A stretch of DNA of 64,000 nt from Sva-07 sp963793335 (GCA_963793335.1 CAWBZS010000009.1:162807-226806); one strand, 5' to 3'; shown: positions 43,707 to 53,041, counted from the stretch's first letter. Program-made: numbers and translations. The notes: generated from the letters alone by a model not told the origin.

Positions 43707-44596
43707 GAGCGGAGTCCTTTCGACGTCGTGAATCGACGGAGGAGGGTGAAGAAGAGGTCGGCGACGAGCGCCAGTGCGATGGTGAAGACCACGCCGGTCC
43801 ACATGCGTTCGACGGAGGTGAGGTCGGGGTACCGCTGCAGGCCATCGTTGACGTATCGGCCGAGACCGGTGCCACCGACGAGCGGAGCGATTGCCGCAAT
43901 ACCGATGTTGAGCAACGTGGCGACTCGGATACCGGTCAAAATGATCGGCCAGGCCAGAGGGAGCTCGATCTTGAGCAGCCGCTGTGTGGCATTGAGCCCC
44001 ATCCCCTTCGCAGACTCGATCACCGCACGGTCCACATCTTCGAGGCCGATGATGGTGTTGCGCAGAATCGGCAGGATCGAATACATCGCGAGTGCGATGA
44101 TCGGGCCGCGGTCACCGATGCCGATCGCCGGGATCGAGATGAAGATGGCGAACAGCGCCAGCGACGGGATCGTCAACATGATCGAGGCGACTCCGAGGAT
44201 CAGGCCCCGCAGCGCACGGACCCGGTGGACGAGCACACCGAGCACGACCGAGATGACGACGGCGAAGAACATCGACACCGCAACGAGTTGCACATGTTCG
44301 ACGACACGTTCGAAGATCGGCGACCAGCCCTCGGCGTCGGTCATCCACGTCCACCAGCTGGAATAGGCGTCGGGATTGAACACGAGCGCAGGCAACTCCC
44401 CGATGCCCGTGAAGAGCACGTCGAAGCCCTCGGCGACGTCGTTGTTGGCCGCGGTGTCGGCGATGAACAGCCACCACCCGAGCACGAGCAGGAACAACGC
44501 AACCGCGATGCCCCGCGCCGAGATGCGCTTGTGCGGCCGGAACCCCGTGGGCTCCGGGGTGGTCGGGGCCGACAACCGATCGAGGACATCGCTCAT
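43703..44596 (-). CDS. OpuC-type ABC transporter permease, first gene of the second system
   Basis: A 297-residue permease with an extra N-terminal helix (residues about 28-48, IAVALFLLVLGWWLFIAD) and an extracytoplasmic loop before the six-helix core. Coupling motif AKGMGLNATQRLLKIELPLAWP, then LVGGTGLGRYVNDGL. It heads the minus-strand operon; the promoter should lie in the 238 bases upstream, where I see no clear operator. Confidence 0.9.
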   Translation of the reverse strand: MSDVLDRLSAPTTPEPTGFRPHKRISARGIAVALFLLVLGWWLFIADTAANNDVAEGFDVLFTGIGELPALVFNPDAYSSWWTWMTDAEGWSPIFERVVEHVQLVAVSMFFAVVISVVLGVLVHRVRALRGLILGVASIMLTIPSLALFAIFISIPAIGIGDRGPIIALAMYSILPILRNTIIGLEDVDRAVIESAKGMGLNATQRLLKIELPLAWPIILTGIRVATLLNIGIAAIAPLVGGTGLGRYVNDGLQRYPDLTSVERMWTGVVFTIALALVADLFFTLLRRFTTSKGLRS

Positions 44597-44812
44597 GGTG
44601 CGGCAAACCCCTTCTGCTCAGGCGCCGACAGTATCCATGTGGTGTGCGATGTCGTTTGTCGGATGTCTTCCTCTCGCGGCCGTCTCGGGGGCCAATCTTC
44701 GCTGGAACGGGCGCGTGCGTCTGCCGACGACCTCGTTGATGCGTTGAAACGACCTTAGCGCGAGACAGCGCGAAGGGCACTCATCCTGCTGCCGACGACT
44801 CGAGTCGGTACG

Positions 44813-44856
44813 TCAGAGGCAGGAGCGGATGGCGTCAGAGGCAGGAGCGGATGGCG
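44813..44856. repeat. Perfect 22-bp tandem duplication across a stop codon
   Basis: The 22-base unit TCAGAGGCAGGAGCGGATGG plus CG occurs twice head to tail at 44813-44834 and 44835-44856. The right copy encodes the last codons and stop of the minus-strand serine hydrolase; the left copy lies just beyond the stop, so the protein is unchanged. Confidence 0.95.
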
Positions 44857-45989
44857 TCGTTGAGCGCGACCGTTCGGGGATCGCCGGCGATGCCACCCGC
44901 CATCTGATTCATCACGTAGCCGTAGCCCACCGCTGCGTCCGGGTCGGCATAGCCGAGCGAACCACCGGCACCGGCATGACCGAACGAGGTGGCCGACAGC
45001 ATCGGTGTGAGTTCGCCGTCGAGCATGAAGCCCATGCCGAAACGGCTGGGGACCACGAGGCAGGCGTCGGGCCCGTTGACCGCTTCGGCACGCACGGTCC
45101 TCATCGTCGCGTCGTCGATGAGGCGCACGCCATCGACCACACCCACCGTTGCTGCGTACATCCGTGCCAAGCTGCGGGCGGTCGTGATCCCATTGGCCGC
45201 CGGCATCTCCGTGGCGTGCACCGCTCGACTGTTGAACGCATCGGCCGGTCCGGCCAACATCACGCCACTCATGAAGAGTGCGTTGAATCCCATCGTGCCG
45301 GGCCCCGCGATCTGCATCATCATGGCGAGCGCTTCGGGATCGGTCGGCGGCGGTGCGGCTTCGAGTCGGCTGACGCGAGGCTCCTCGCTCTCGGGAAGAC
45401 CGATCCAGAAGTCGAGTCCGAGCGGACCTGCGATCTCCTCGGCGAAATACTGACCGATGCGACGACCGTCGACGCGGCGAACCAGCTCACCGGCAAGCCA
45501 CCCGTAGGTGACGGCGTGATACCCGTGCTTCGTCCCGGGGTCCCACACCGGCGCCTGCTCGCCGAGTGCTTCCACCACCGGCGTGACCGCCATCAGATCG
45601 TCGAAGCTGAGCTGGGCAGTGGCGTAGGGAAGCCCTGCTTGATGACTCATCATCTGCCCCACCGTGATGGACGCTTTGCCATTGGCGGCGAACTCCGGCC
45701 AGTAGGTGGCAACCGGCTCGTCGTACGACACCAATCCGGCCTCCGCCAGGCGACCGACGCAGATGGCAGCTGCACCCTTGGTGGTCGAGTACACGAGCTG
45801 CAGCGTGTCCTCCGACCAGGCGCGGCCGGTCTGGCCGTCGGCCACGCCGCCCCAGATGTCGACCTTGGCCTGGCCATCGACATACAGCGAGAACGCTGCC
45901 CCCAATTCGCCGTGCTCCTCGAAGTTTCGGGCGAACGCATCTGCGACCGCTCCGTAGCCTTCGTCCACCGTGCCGTTGATCTGCGTCAT
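44835..45989 (-). CDS. Serine hydrolase (EstB-like, family VIII carboxylesterase / beta-lactamase fold)
   Basis: A 384-residue cytoplasmic protein without a signal peptide. The SxxK motif is STTK at about residues 68-71, with Ser as nucleophile. The Tyr motif is in HGYHAVTYGW and the C-terminal motif is GHAGAGGS instead of KTG, as in family VIII esterases such as EstB. These enzymes cleave short esters and sometimes beta-lactams. It shares the fold but not the export signal of the lipoprotein at 300-1967. The divergent neighbour is leuS. Confidence 0.85.
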   Translation of the reverse strand: MTQINGTVDEGYGAVADAFARNFEEHGELGAAFSLYVDGQAKVDIWGGVADGQTGRAWSEDTLQLVYSTTKGAAAICVGRLAEAGLVSYDEPVATYWPEFAANGKASITVGQMMSHQAGLPYATAQLSFDDLMAVTPVVEALGEQAPVWDPGTKHGYHAVTYGWLAGELVRRVDGRRIGQYFAEEIAGPLGLDFWIGLPESEEPRVSRLEAAPPPTDPEALAMMMQIAGPGTMGFNALFMSGVMLAGPADAFNSRAVHATEMPAANGITTARSLARMYAATVGVVDGVRLIDDATMRTVRAEAVNGPDACLVVPSRFGMGFMLDGELTPMLSATSFGHAGAGGSLGYADPDAAVGYGYVMNQMAGGIAGDPRTVALNDAIRSCL

Positions 45990-46037
45990 TCCCGCAGACC
46001 GTAGTCAGCGGCCGGTTGCCTAGGCTGGTCGGCCGGT

Positions 46038-48899
46038 ATGAGCCACGCCAACGACACCACTTCGACCGGCACCGATGTGCCGCCGCACCGATACTCAGCG
46101 GCCCTCGCGCAGGACATCGAGCTGCGCTGGCAGGACTGGTGGGACGAGCACCACACGTTCGAGACGCCCAACACAGCGGGTCCGCTCGCCGACGCCGACC
46201 TCGCAGCCGAGCGCGGCGAGAAGCTGTTCGTGCTCGACATGTTCCCGTACCCGTCGGGCAGCGGACTCCACGTCGGCCACCCGCTGGGCTTCATCGGCAC
46301 CGACGTGTTCGCTCGCTTCAAGCGGATGACCGGCCACAACGTGTTGCACGCAATGGGCTTCGACGCGTTCGGTCTGCCCGCCGAGCAGTTCGCGGTCGAG
46401 ACCGGCCAGCACCCGGCGATCACCACCGCCGAGAACGTCGCCACCTACCGACGCCAGCTGCGCCGGCTCGGTCTGGCACACGACCCCCGGCGCAGCGTGT
46501 CGACCACCGACCCGGAGTTCTACCGTTGGACGCAGTGGATCTTCAGCCAGGTGTTCAACGCCTGGTACGACCACGATCTCGATCGTGCACGTCCGATCGG
46601 CGAGCTGATCGCCGAGTTCGAGGCCGGCATCCGGCCAACTCCCGACGGCCGTGCGTGGCTCGAGCTGTCGGCGATCGAGCAGGGAGAGATCGTCGACGGC
46701 CGCCGCCTTGCCTACGTGAGCGAGGCCCCGGTCAACTGGTGCCCCGGACTGGGGACCGTGGTGGCCAACGAGGAGGTCACCGCCGACGGGCGCAGCGACC
46801 GCGGCAACTTCCCGGTGTTCAAGCGCAGCATGCGCCAGTGGATGATGCGGATCACCGCCTATGCCGATCGTTTGATCGACGATCTCGAACTGCTCGACTG
46901 GACCGACGCGATCAAGTCGATGCAACGCAACTGGATTGGCCGGAGCTTCGGCGCTGAGGTCCACTTCCCGTCTGCAGCTGGCGACATCACCGTGTTCACC
47001 ACGCGACCCGACACGCTCTTCGGCGCGTCGTTCATGGTGCTCTCTCCCGAGCATCCGTTCGTCGACACGCTCACCGTCGCCGAGCAGACCGACGCCGTCG
47101 CGGCGTACCGCGAGCAGGCCGGCAAGAAGAAGGACTTCGAGCGCCAGGACGAGACCCGCGAGAAGACGGGCGTGTTCACCGGATCGTTCGCCACCAACCC
47201 GGTCAACGGCCAACAGATCCCGGTGTGGATCGCCGACTACGTCCTGATGGGCTACGGCACCGGGGCGATCATGGCGGTGCCGTGCGGCGACCAACGTGAT
47301 TTCGAGTTCGCCCGGAAGTTCGACCTGCCGATCCCAGCCATCCAGCAACCACCCGCTTCGTGGTTCGAGGCGCAGGACATCGAGCCGACCCTCGACACCA
47401 CCCAGTGGCCGGTCTGCTATGTCGGCGACGCACCGTACGTGCAGTCGGCGAACGAGTCGCTCGACCTCAACGGCGTCGACAACACCGCCGATGGCGTCAC
47501 GACCATGAACACATGGCTCGAAGCGAACCATGCCGGCACTGCGACGATCAACTACAAGCTGCGCGACTGGCTGTTCAGCCGCCAGCGCTACTGGGGCGAG
47601 CCGTTCCCAGTCGTCTACGACGTCGACGGCCGGCCCCACACGCTGCCCGACGACATGTTGCCGGTGCTGCTGCCCGAGACCGAGTCGTTCTCGCCGCGGA
47701 CGTTCGACGCCGACGACGAGTTCTCCAATCCCGAGAGCCCGCTCGATCGGCTCGGTGACTGGGTCGAGGTCGAGCTCGATCTGGGCGATGGGCCGCAGGT
47801 GTACCGACGCGACACCAACGTGATGCCGCAGTGGGCCGGGTCGTGCTGGTACGAGATGCGCTACCTCGACCCGACCAACGAGCAGCGCTTCGTCGACCGG
47901 GAGGTCGAGGAGTACTGGATGGGGCCGCGCACTGACGTGCGACCCGACCACCCGGGCGGTGTCGACCTGTACGTCGGTGGCGTCGAGCACGCCGTGCTGC
48001 ACCTGCTGTACTCGCGGTTCTGGCACAAGGTGTTGTTCGATCTCGGCCATGTGAGCTCGAAGGAGCCGTATGCCCGCCTGTTCAACCAGGGCTACGTCCA
48101 AGCCGCCGCCTACAAGGACGAGCGTGAGATCTACGTCGACGCCACCGCCGTCGCGGGCGATGACAGAGTGGGCTTCACCCATGACGGCAAGCCGGTGACA
48201 CGCGAGTGGGGCAAGATGGGCAAGAGCCTGAAGAACGCCGTCTCGCCCGACGACATGTACGAGCAGTACGGCGCCGACACGCTGCGCCTCTATGAGATGG
48301 CGACCGGCCCGCTCGATGCCTCACGACCGTGGGAGACCCGCGACGTGGTCGGCATGTATCGGTTCCTGCAGCGGCTGTGGCGCAACATGGTCGACGAGGA
48401 CTCCGGCGAGTGCAACGTGGTCGACACGGCGGCCGACGACGACACCCGCAAGCTGCTGCACCGCACGATCGACACCGTTCGCACCGAGATGGACGCGCTG
48501 CGGTTCAACACTGCGATCGCGAAGCTGATCGAATTGAACAACGCCGTCACCAAGCTCGAGGCAACGCCGCGCGACGTCGCCGAACCGATGACCATCATGT
48601 TGGCGCCACTGGTTCCGCACATCGCCGAGGAACTCTGGCGGCTGCTCGGCCACGACGACACGATCACCTACGTCGACTTCCCCGTCGCCGACCCGACACT
48701 GCTCGTCGACGACACCATCGAGATTCCCGTCCAGGTCAACGGCAAGGTGAAGAGCCGGGTCGAGGTGGCGGCCGACGCCGACACGGCGACGATCGAGGCC
48801 GCCGCGTTGGCCGACGACAAGATCATGTCGATCGTCGATGGTCGCTCCCCCAAGAAGGTCATCGTCGTCCCCGGTCGCATGGTCAACGTCGTCCTCTGA
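46038..48899 (+). CDS. leuS: Leucyl-tRNA synthetase
   Basis: A 953-residue class I aminoacyl-tRNA synthetase. The HIGH motif appears as LHVGHPLG near residue 76. The editing domain has TTRPDTLFGASFM and YGTGAIMAVPCGDQRD. KMSKS is present as KMGKS followed by LKNAVSPDDMYEQYGADTLRL. The Gly in place of Ser in the third position of KMSKS occurs in other actinobacterial forms, to my recollection. The anticodon-binding and C-terminal domains are complete. A hairpin follows directly. Confidence 0.96.
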   Translation: MSHANDTTSTGTDVPPHRYSAALAQDIELRWQDWWDEHHTFETPNTAGPLADADLAAERGEKLFVLDMFPYPSGSGLHVGHPLGFIGTDVFARFKRMTGHNVLHAMGFDAFGLPAEQFAVETGQHPAITTAENVATYRRQLRRLGLAHDPRRSVSTTDPEFYRWTQWIFSQVFNAWYDHDLDRARPIGELIAEFEAGIRPTPDGRAWLELSAIEQGEIVDGRRLAYVSEAPVNWCPGLGTVVANEEVTADGRSDRGNFPVFKRSMRQWMMRITAYADRLIDDLELLDWTDAIKSMQRNWIGRSFGAEVHFPSAAGDITVFTTRPDTLFGASFMVLSPEHPFVDTLTVAEQTDAVAAYREQAGKKKDFERQDETREKTGVFTGSFATNPVNGQQIPVWIADYVLMGYGTGAIMAVPCGDQRDFEFARKFDLPIPAIQQPPASWFEAQDIEPTLDTTQWPVCYVGDAPYVQSANESLDLNGVDNTADGVTTMNTWLEANHAGTATINYKLRDWLFSRQRYWGEPFPVVYDVDGRPHTLPDDMLPVLLPETESFSPRTFDADDEFSNPESPLDRLGDWVEVELDLGDGPQVYRRDTNVMPQWAGSCWYEMRYLDPTNEQRFVDREVEEYWMGPRTDVRPDHPGGVDLYVGGVEHAVLHLLYSRFWHKVLFDLGHVSSKEPYARLFNQGYVQAAAYKDEREIYVDATAVAGDDRVGFTHDGKPVTREWGKMGKSLKNAVSPDDMYEQYGADTLRLYEMATGPLDASRPWETRDVVGMYRFLQRLWRNMVDEDSGECNVVDTAADDDTRKLLHRTIDTVRTEMDALRFNTAIAKLIELNNAVTKLEATPRDVAEPMTIMLAPLVPHIAEELWRLLGHDDTITYVDFPVADPTLLVDDTIEIPVQVNGKVKSRVEVAADADTATIEAAALADDKIMSIVDGRSPKKVIVVPGRMVNVVL

Positions 48900-48928
48900 T
48901 CGGCAGCCGGTCGGCGCCTCTGCCGATC
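48898..48928 (+). terminator. Hairpin after leuS
   Basis: GATCGGCAG and CTGCCGATC form a 9-bp stem with a 13-base GC-rich loop, starting at the leuS stop codon. No T run follows. Beyond it, 48929-49130 shows nothing recognisable. Confidence 0.55.
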
Positions 48929-49130
48929 GATGGTCCATGGGACCAAAGGCCCTGTGACGTCAGGCACCACCGTGCGATGATGCTCCTGGGTCCGATGAGG
49001 TGCCCAACAGGGATCGAGGAGCCGATCCGGGAAGCCGGTTCGGCTGACTGATCCAAGCCCTTCCCCGCAACGGGATCGCACCTCACCGGGCCCGACCAAC
49101 GCGTGTGGGGGCCGGTTCGGCGATGGCTGA

Positions 49131-50177
49131 TCAGGCCAACATGCTCACCCAGTCGAGATCGGTTGCGGCTCGTGCTTGACGGGCCATCATCACGTTGGCG
49201 AGATCGCGTTCTCGTGGCACGTCGAGATCCATGCCGCGCGCCGCGACCGCCGGGTAGACGAGGCAGAAGAGCGAGGCGGCGCGATACTTCTGCCACATGT
49301 TGCCGAGATCCGATGCAGGGACACCGGCGGCCGCGAGGGCCGCGATCCAGCGATCGAACAACTCACGCTCGCGGGCTGCGTCGACGTCGAGACACGACCC
49401 GATGAAGTACGCCAGATCGTAGGCAGCCGACCCGACACCGACGAGTTGGAAGTCCATCAGGATCACCGCGCCGTCCGGTGTGAACATCATGTTGTCGGTG
49501 CGGTAGTCGCCGTGCAGCAGCGTCAACGGCCCCTCGCTCAACTCGCGGAGCAAGCCGTCGATCGCGACGCTGAAGTTGGGGCCCACCGGCTGCAGCGGCT
49601 CGGGTGGCACGCACCCCGTCGATGCGTTGAGCTTGGCCCATCCCTCGTCGAACAGGCCGGGGAGCATCGCTGGATAGATGGGATCGGACAGCGCGACCGC
49701 CAAGCCGGACTCACACGCGCCATCGGTGCGGTTCCACCAGTTGGCGTGCCACACGGCGAGATTGTCGATGCATGCCGCTGCGTCGGCGTCAGCGAGATGC
49801 GCAGTCTGGTCGAGCATGCGGTTGCCGGCCATGTCCTGCATGACGATCACGAATTCTGCACCGTCGTTCGACACCTCGCTGTAATGGCCAGCGGGCACCA
49901 ACACCGGCATGTCGTCGGCGACCCGTTCAAAGAACGCCGCCTCCCGCGAGTACATCCGCAACACCGTGCTGGTGAATGCGGCGTTCGGATCGATTGCGGT
50001 CAGCTTGACCACCACCGTGTCGGGCACATCGGTACCGGTGAGATGGGCACGGTACACCGCACTGCTCACGCCGATACCCGCACCGATCTCGTGGATCTGG
50101 ACGCCGGTGACATCCCACCCCAGATGCTCGACGAACCACGCTGCGGTCAGCTCACTCGGCGAACTCGGAATACTCAT
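49131..50177 (-). CDS. APH/ecdysteroid-kinase-like phosphotransferase
   Basis: A 348-residue kinase-fold protein. The N-lobe has IGAGIGVSSAVYRAHL and VVVKLTAIDP (ATP-site Lys). The catalytic loop is LLHGDYRTDNMMF and the metal site is LMDFQLVGVGSAAYDLAYF. It resembles the EcKinase/choline-kinase-like group rather than resistance enzymes. GGGGGAG just upstream supports the ATG at 50177. It is divergent from a P450 gene, with a long palindrome in the gap; phosphotransferases of this kind often accompany P450s in lipid or steroid breakdown clusters (inference). Confidence 0.82.
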   Translation of the reverse strand: MSIPSSPSELTAAWFVEHLGWDVTGVQIHEIGAGIGVSSAVYRAHLTGTDVPDTVVVKLTAIDPNAAFTSTVLRMYSREAAFFERVADDMPVLVPAGHYSEVSNDGAEFVIVMQDMAGNRMLDQTAHLADADAAACIDNLAVWHANWWNRTDGACESGLAVALSDPIYPAMLPGLFDEGWAKLNASTGCVPPEPLQPVGPNFSVAIDGLLRELSEGPLTLLHGDYRTDNMMFTPDGAVILMDFQLVGVGSAAYDLAYFIGSCLDVDAARERELFDRWIAALAAAGVPASDLGNMWQKYRAASLFCLVYPAVAARGMDLDVPRERDLANVMMARQARAATDLDWVSMLA

Positions 50178-50244
50178 GTGCTCCCCCTCGGCGCCACCCC
50201 CTGCGACGCTGATCGCAGAAGCTAGCCGGACCTGCGGCCCCGAC

Positions 50245-50277
50245 GTCACGTTTGGTGTCAGACACCAAACGTGACGC
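50245..50277. repeat. GTC-A-GAC palindrome between divergent genes
   Basis: CGTCACGTTTGGTGTC and GACACCAAACGTGACG pair perfectly (16 bp) around A50261. Inner arms GTTTGGTGTC/GACACCAAAC are identical to those of the 38180 palindrome; outer bases differ by compensating changes (TAAC versus TCAC). It is 67 bases upstream of the kinase start and 93 bases upstream of the P450 start, so it cannot be a terminator for either flanking gene. Confidence 0.9.
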
Positions 50278-50370
50278 TGCCGCTTTCTGCCCGAGCCCTG
50301 CCCGTTGGACCCCATGGTGCATACTCGTTCGGTGCGGGCCGACCCGCGCACCGAGATGGAGGGGACCTCG

Positions 50371-51606
50371 ATGAGCACCGAGCACGACACCACCAACGCC
50401 GCACCCGGCACCGGGCAGCCGCCGGTGACGGACTGGACCACCGACTACGACATTCTCGACACCGACTACGTCGCCGATCCGTATCCGGTGTGGGACGACC
50501 TGCGCGAGCAGTGCCCGATCGCCCATTCCGATCGCTGGGGCGGCTCCTGGCTCCCCACGACCTACGCCGACGTGCAGCGTTTCGCCCAGGATCACGACAA
50601 CTTCTCGTCGAGCGACGTGGGCGTGCTGACCTTCACCGATGAGGAGCGACCGCCGCCACCGGTGGAGATCCCGCTGCCGCCGATCGACCAGGATCAGCCG
50701 GTCCACACCTGGACCCGACGACTGCTGCTGCCATGGTTCTCCCACAGCCGGGTGGCGCAGTACGAGCCGTACACGAAGGACCTGTGCAACGCGCTCATCG
50801 ATGGCTTCATCGACAACGGCTCCGCTGACGCAGCCGGCGACTACGCCCGTCAGATCCCGGTCCGGGTGATCTCGCTGCTGTTGGGCGTGCCCGACGACAT
50901 GGCCGACACGTTCACCGGTTGGGTGCAGGACTTCCTCGAGTTCGCGCACGACGAAGCTCGCGCTACCCACGGGCGCGACGCCATGGTCGTGTACCTGCTT
51001 GGACGACTCGAAGAGTGCCGGGCCGAGCCTGGCGACGACCTGATGTCCGATCTGCTGCAGGCCGAGGTCGACGGCGAGCGCGTCGACGATCTGATCGTGA
51101 TGGGGATCGCGGCCCTCACCCTGATCGCCGGCGTCGACACGACGTGGTCCTCCATCGGCTCGGCCATGCTCCACCTGGCGACGCACCCCGACGACGTCGA
51201 GCGCCTGGTCACCGAACCCGAGATCATGCCGCTGGCGATCGAGGAACTGCTCCGTGCGTACTCACCGGTCACGATGGCCCGCATCGCCACCGACGACATC
51301 GAAGTCGAGGGCTGCCCGATCAAGGCGGGCGACAAGGTGCTGATGAACTTCCCCGGGGCCAACCGCGATCCCGCCGTGTTCGACCGTCCCGACGAGGTCA
51401 TCCTCGACCGAGCGAAGAACCGCCACGTCGCGTTCGGCGCGGGGATCCACCGGTGTGCAGGATCGAATCTCGCGCGCATGGAACTCCGTGTGGCCATCGA
51501 GACCTGGATCGAGCGCATCCCCGACTTCCGCTTGGCCGACGACGCCGAGGTCACGTGGGCAGGAGGCCAGGTGCGCGGCCCCCGCCAGGTCCCCGTCACC
51601 TTCTGA
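50371..51606 (+). CDS. Cytochrome P450 (first of a tandem pair)
   Basis: A 411-residue soluble bacterial P450. The heme loop is FGAGIHRCAGSNLAR with the Cys thiolate ligand, the oxygen-binding I helix has LIAGVDTTWSS, and the ExxR is EELLR. The ATG at 50371 has GGAGG eight bases before it. It lacks a fused reductase, and no ferredoxin gene is visible nearby. The following gene is about as long and very similar along its length. The substrate is unknown; sterol, terpene or fatty-acid hydroxylation are typical of such actinobacterial P450s. Confidence 0.92.
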   Translation: MSTEHDTTNAAPGTGQPPVTDWTTDYDILDTDYVADPYPVWDDLREQCPIAHSDRWGGSWLPTTYADVQRFAQDHDNFSSSDVGVLTFTDEERPPPPVEIPLPPIDQDQPVHTWTRRLLLPWFSHSRVAQYEPYTKDLCNALIDGFIDNGSADAAGDYARQIPVRVISLLLGVPDDMADTFTGWVQDFLEFAHDEARATHGRDAMVVYLLGRLEECRAEPGDDLMSDLLQAEVDGERVDDLIVMGIAALTLIAGVDTTWSSIGSAMLHLATHPDDVERLVTEPEIMPLAIEELLRAYSPVTMARIATDDIEVEGCPIKAGDKVLMNFPGANRDPAVFDRPDEVILDRAKNRHVAFGAGIHRCAGSNLARMELRVAIETWIERIPDFRLADDAEVTWAGGQVRGPRQVPVTF

Positions 51607-51625
51607 CGCCGGTTCCCCGATCCCT

Positions 51626-51654
51626 GGTTCCCCGAGCCCGGGTCTCCGGGAACC
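51626..51654 (+). terminator. Hairpin between the two P450 genes
   Basis: GGTTCCCCGAG and CTCCGGGAACC pair with one C-C mismatch around a CCCGGGT loop. It starts 20 bases after the first P450 stop. A partial direct copy of the left arm (GGTTCCCCGA) precedes it at 51611. Confidence 0.6.
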
Positions 51655-51737
51655 ACGATCGTTCGCTCGAGGTTCGTTTCACATCGGCGGTCTGACACAC
51701 TGTTCCAAACCACCGGTTCCGATCCCAAGGCAGGCTC

Positions 51738-53000
51738 ATGAGCAACGACACCACCGCCCCGTCCACCAACGCTGGGCCGGTCACGCCCCCGGTCACCGAC
51801 TGGGCAAGCGACTACGACATCTTCGATGCGGCCTACGTCGCCGATCCGTACCCGATCTGGGCGGAGCTGCGCGAGTCCTGCCCGATGGCCCACACCGACC
51901 GGTGGGGCGGTTCCTGGTTGCCGACGCGCTACGAGGACGTGTACGCCATTGCCCACGACATCGAGACGTTCCCGTCCGGAAACGGAATCAGCGTGGTACC
52001 GATGCTTCCCGTCGGCAACGAGAACGACGAGGGACACATTCCCGCCCCCGTGCTCACGTCCGGCGTGCCACCGATCAGCGCCGATCCCCCGCTGCACACG
52101 TGGACGCGCCGCTTGGTCTTGCCCACGATGTCGGCCAATCGCGTCGCCGAATACGAGGTGTTCACGCGTGAGCTGTGCGCCCGCCTGGTCGACGACATCG
52201 TCAACCGGGGTGGCGGTGACGCCGCATCGGAATACGCCCAGCAGATCCCTGTACGGGTGATCGGCCACATCCTCGGCGTTCCCGACGACATGGCCGCGAC
52301 CTTCACCGAGTGGGTTCGGGACGTGCTCGAGTTCGCCCACGACCCAGAGCGACGCCGCCGCGGCATCGTCGGGATCATCGAGTACCTCGACGGCGCGATC
52401 TCCGAGCGTGAAGCCAACCCGACCGACGACTTCATCAGCGAACTGATCCAGTCGGAGCACGACGGCGAGCCGATCACACGCGACGTCGTCATGGGGATGT
52501 GCGCACTGCTGCTGATCGCCGGCATCGACACCACGTGGTCGTCGATCGGATCCACGATGTGGCATCTCGCCACGCACCCCGACGATCGCCACCGCCTGAT
52601 CGACGAGCCCGAGCTGATGCCGACTGCGATCGAAGAGTTCCTCCGCGCCTACGCACCGGTCACGATGGCCCGTCGTCTCGTCGAGGATGTCGAGTACAAG
52701 GGCTGCCCGATCAAGGCCGAAGAGCGAGTCCTGATGAACTTCCCAGCGGCGAACCGCGACCCCGAGGTGTTCGAGAATCCCGACGACGTCATCCTCGATC
52801 GCCAACACAACCGCCACCTTGCCTTCGGCGCTGGAATCCATCGCTGCGCCGGCTCGAACCTCGCCCGTATGGAACTGCGGGTGGCCGTCGAGGAATGGCT
52901 CAAGCGGATCCCCGAGTTCGACGTCACCGACCCCGGGCTCGTCACGTGGGCCGGTGGCCAGGTTCGTGGACCGCGCTCGATCCCGGTCACGGTCGCCTGA
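51738..53000 (+). CDS. Cytochrome P450 (second of a tandem pair)
   Basis: A 420-residue P450 with heme loop FGAGIHRCAGSNLARMEL, I helix LIAGIDTTWSS and EEFLR as ExxR. It shares with its neighbour the openings PPVTDW-SDYDI and YVADPYP-W and the ending TWAGGQVRGPR, so the pair arose by duplication. The region around residues 85-115 differs most, which is where substrate recognition usually varies. The hairpin between the genes suggests at least partly separate expression. Confidence 0.92.
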   Translation: MSNDTTAPSTNAGPVTPPVTDWASDYDIFDAAYVADPYPIWAELRESCPMAHTDRWGGSWLPTRYEDVYAIAHDIETFPSGNGISVVPMLPVGNENDEGHIPAPVLTSGVPPISADPPLHTWTRRLVLPTMSANRVAEYEVFTRELCARLVDDIVNRGGGDAASEYAQQIPVRVIGHILGVPDDMAATFTEWVRDVLEFAHDPERRRRGIVGIIEYLDGAISEREANPTDDFISELIQSEHDGEPITRDVVMGMCALLLIAGIDTTWSSIGSTMWHLATHPDDRHRLIDEPELMPTAIEEFLRAYAPVTMARRLVEDVEYKGCPIKAEERVLMNFPAANRDPEVFENPDDVILDRQHNRHLAFGAGIHRCAGSNLARMELRVAVEEWLKRIPEFDVTDPGLVTWAGGQVRGPRSIPVTVA

Positions 53001-53041
53001 CTCCTCGATCACGTCCTGGCTGACCGCTCCGGTGGCCGGGA

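Noticed and set aside
44835..45989. A true beta-lactamase
   Set aside because: No signal peptide, and the KTG motif is replaced by a GHAGAGG-type motif typical of family VIII esterases.
46095..48182. 695-codon open frame opposite leuS
   Set aside because: leuS is certain on the plus strand; the opposite frame has no domain and reflects codon bias.
35389..50277. The GTC-A-GAC palindromes as FadR-type operators (TGGTCNGACCA)
   Set aside because: The central bases resemble that operator, but the long pairing arms, the stop-codon positions and the compensating arm changes fit a hairpin better. It is not excluded for the 50245 copy.
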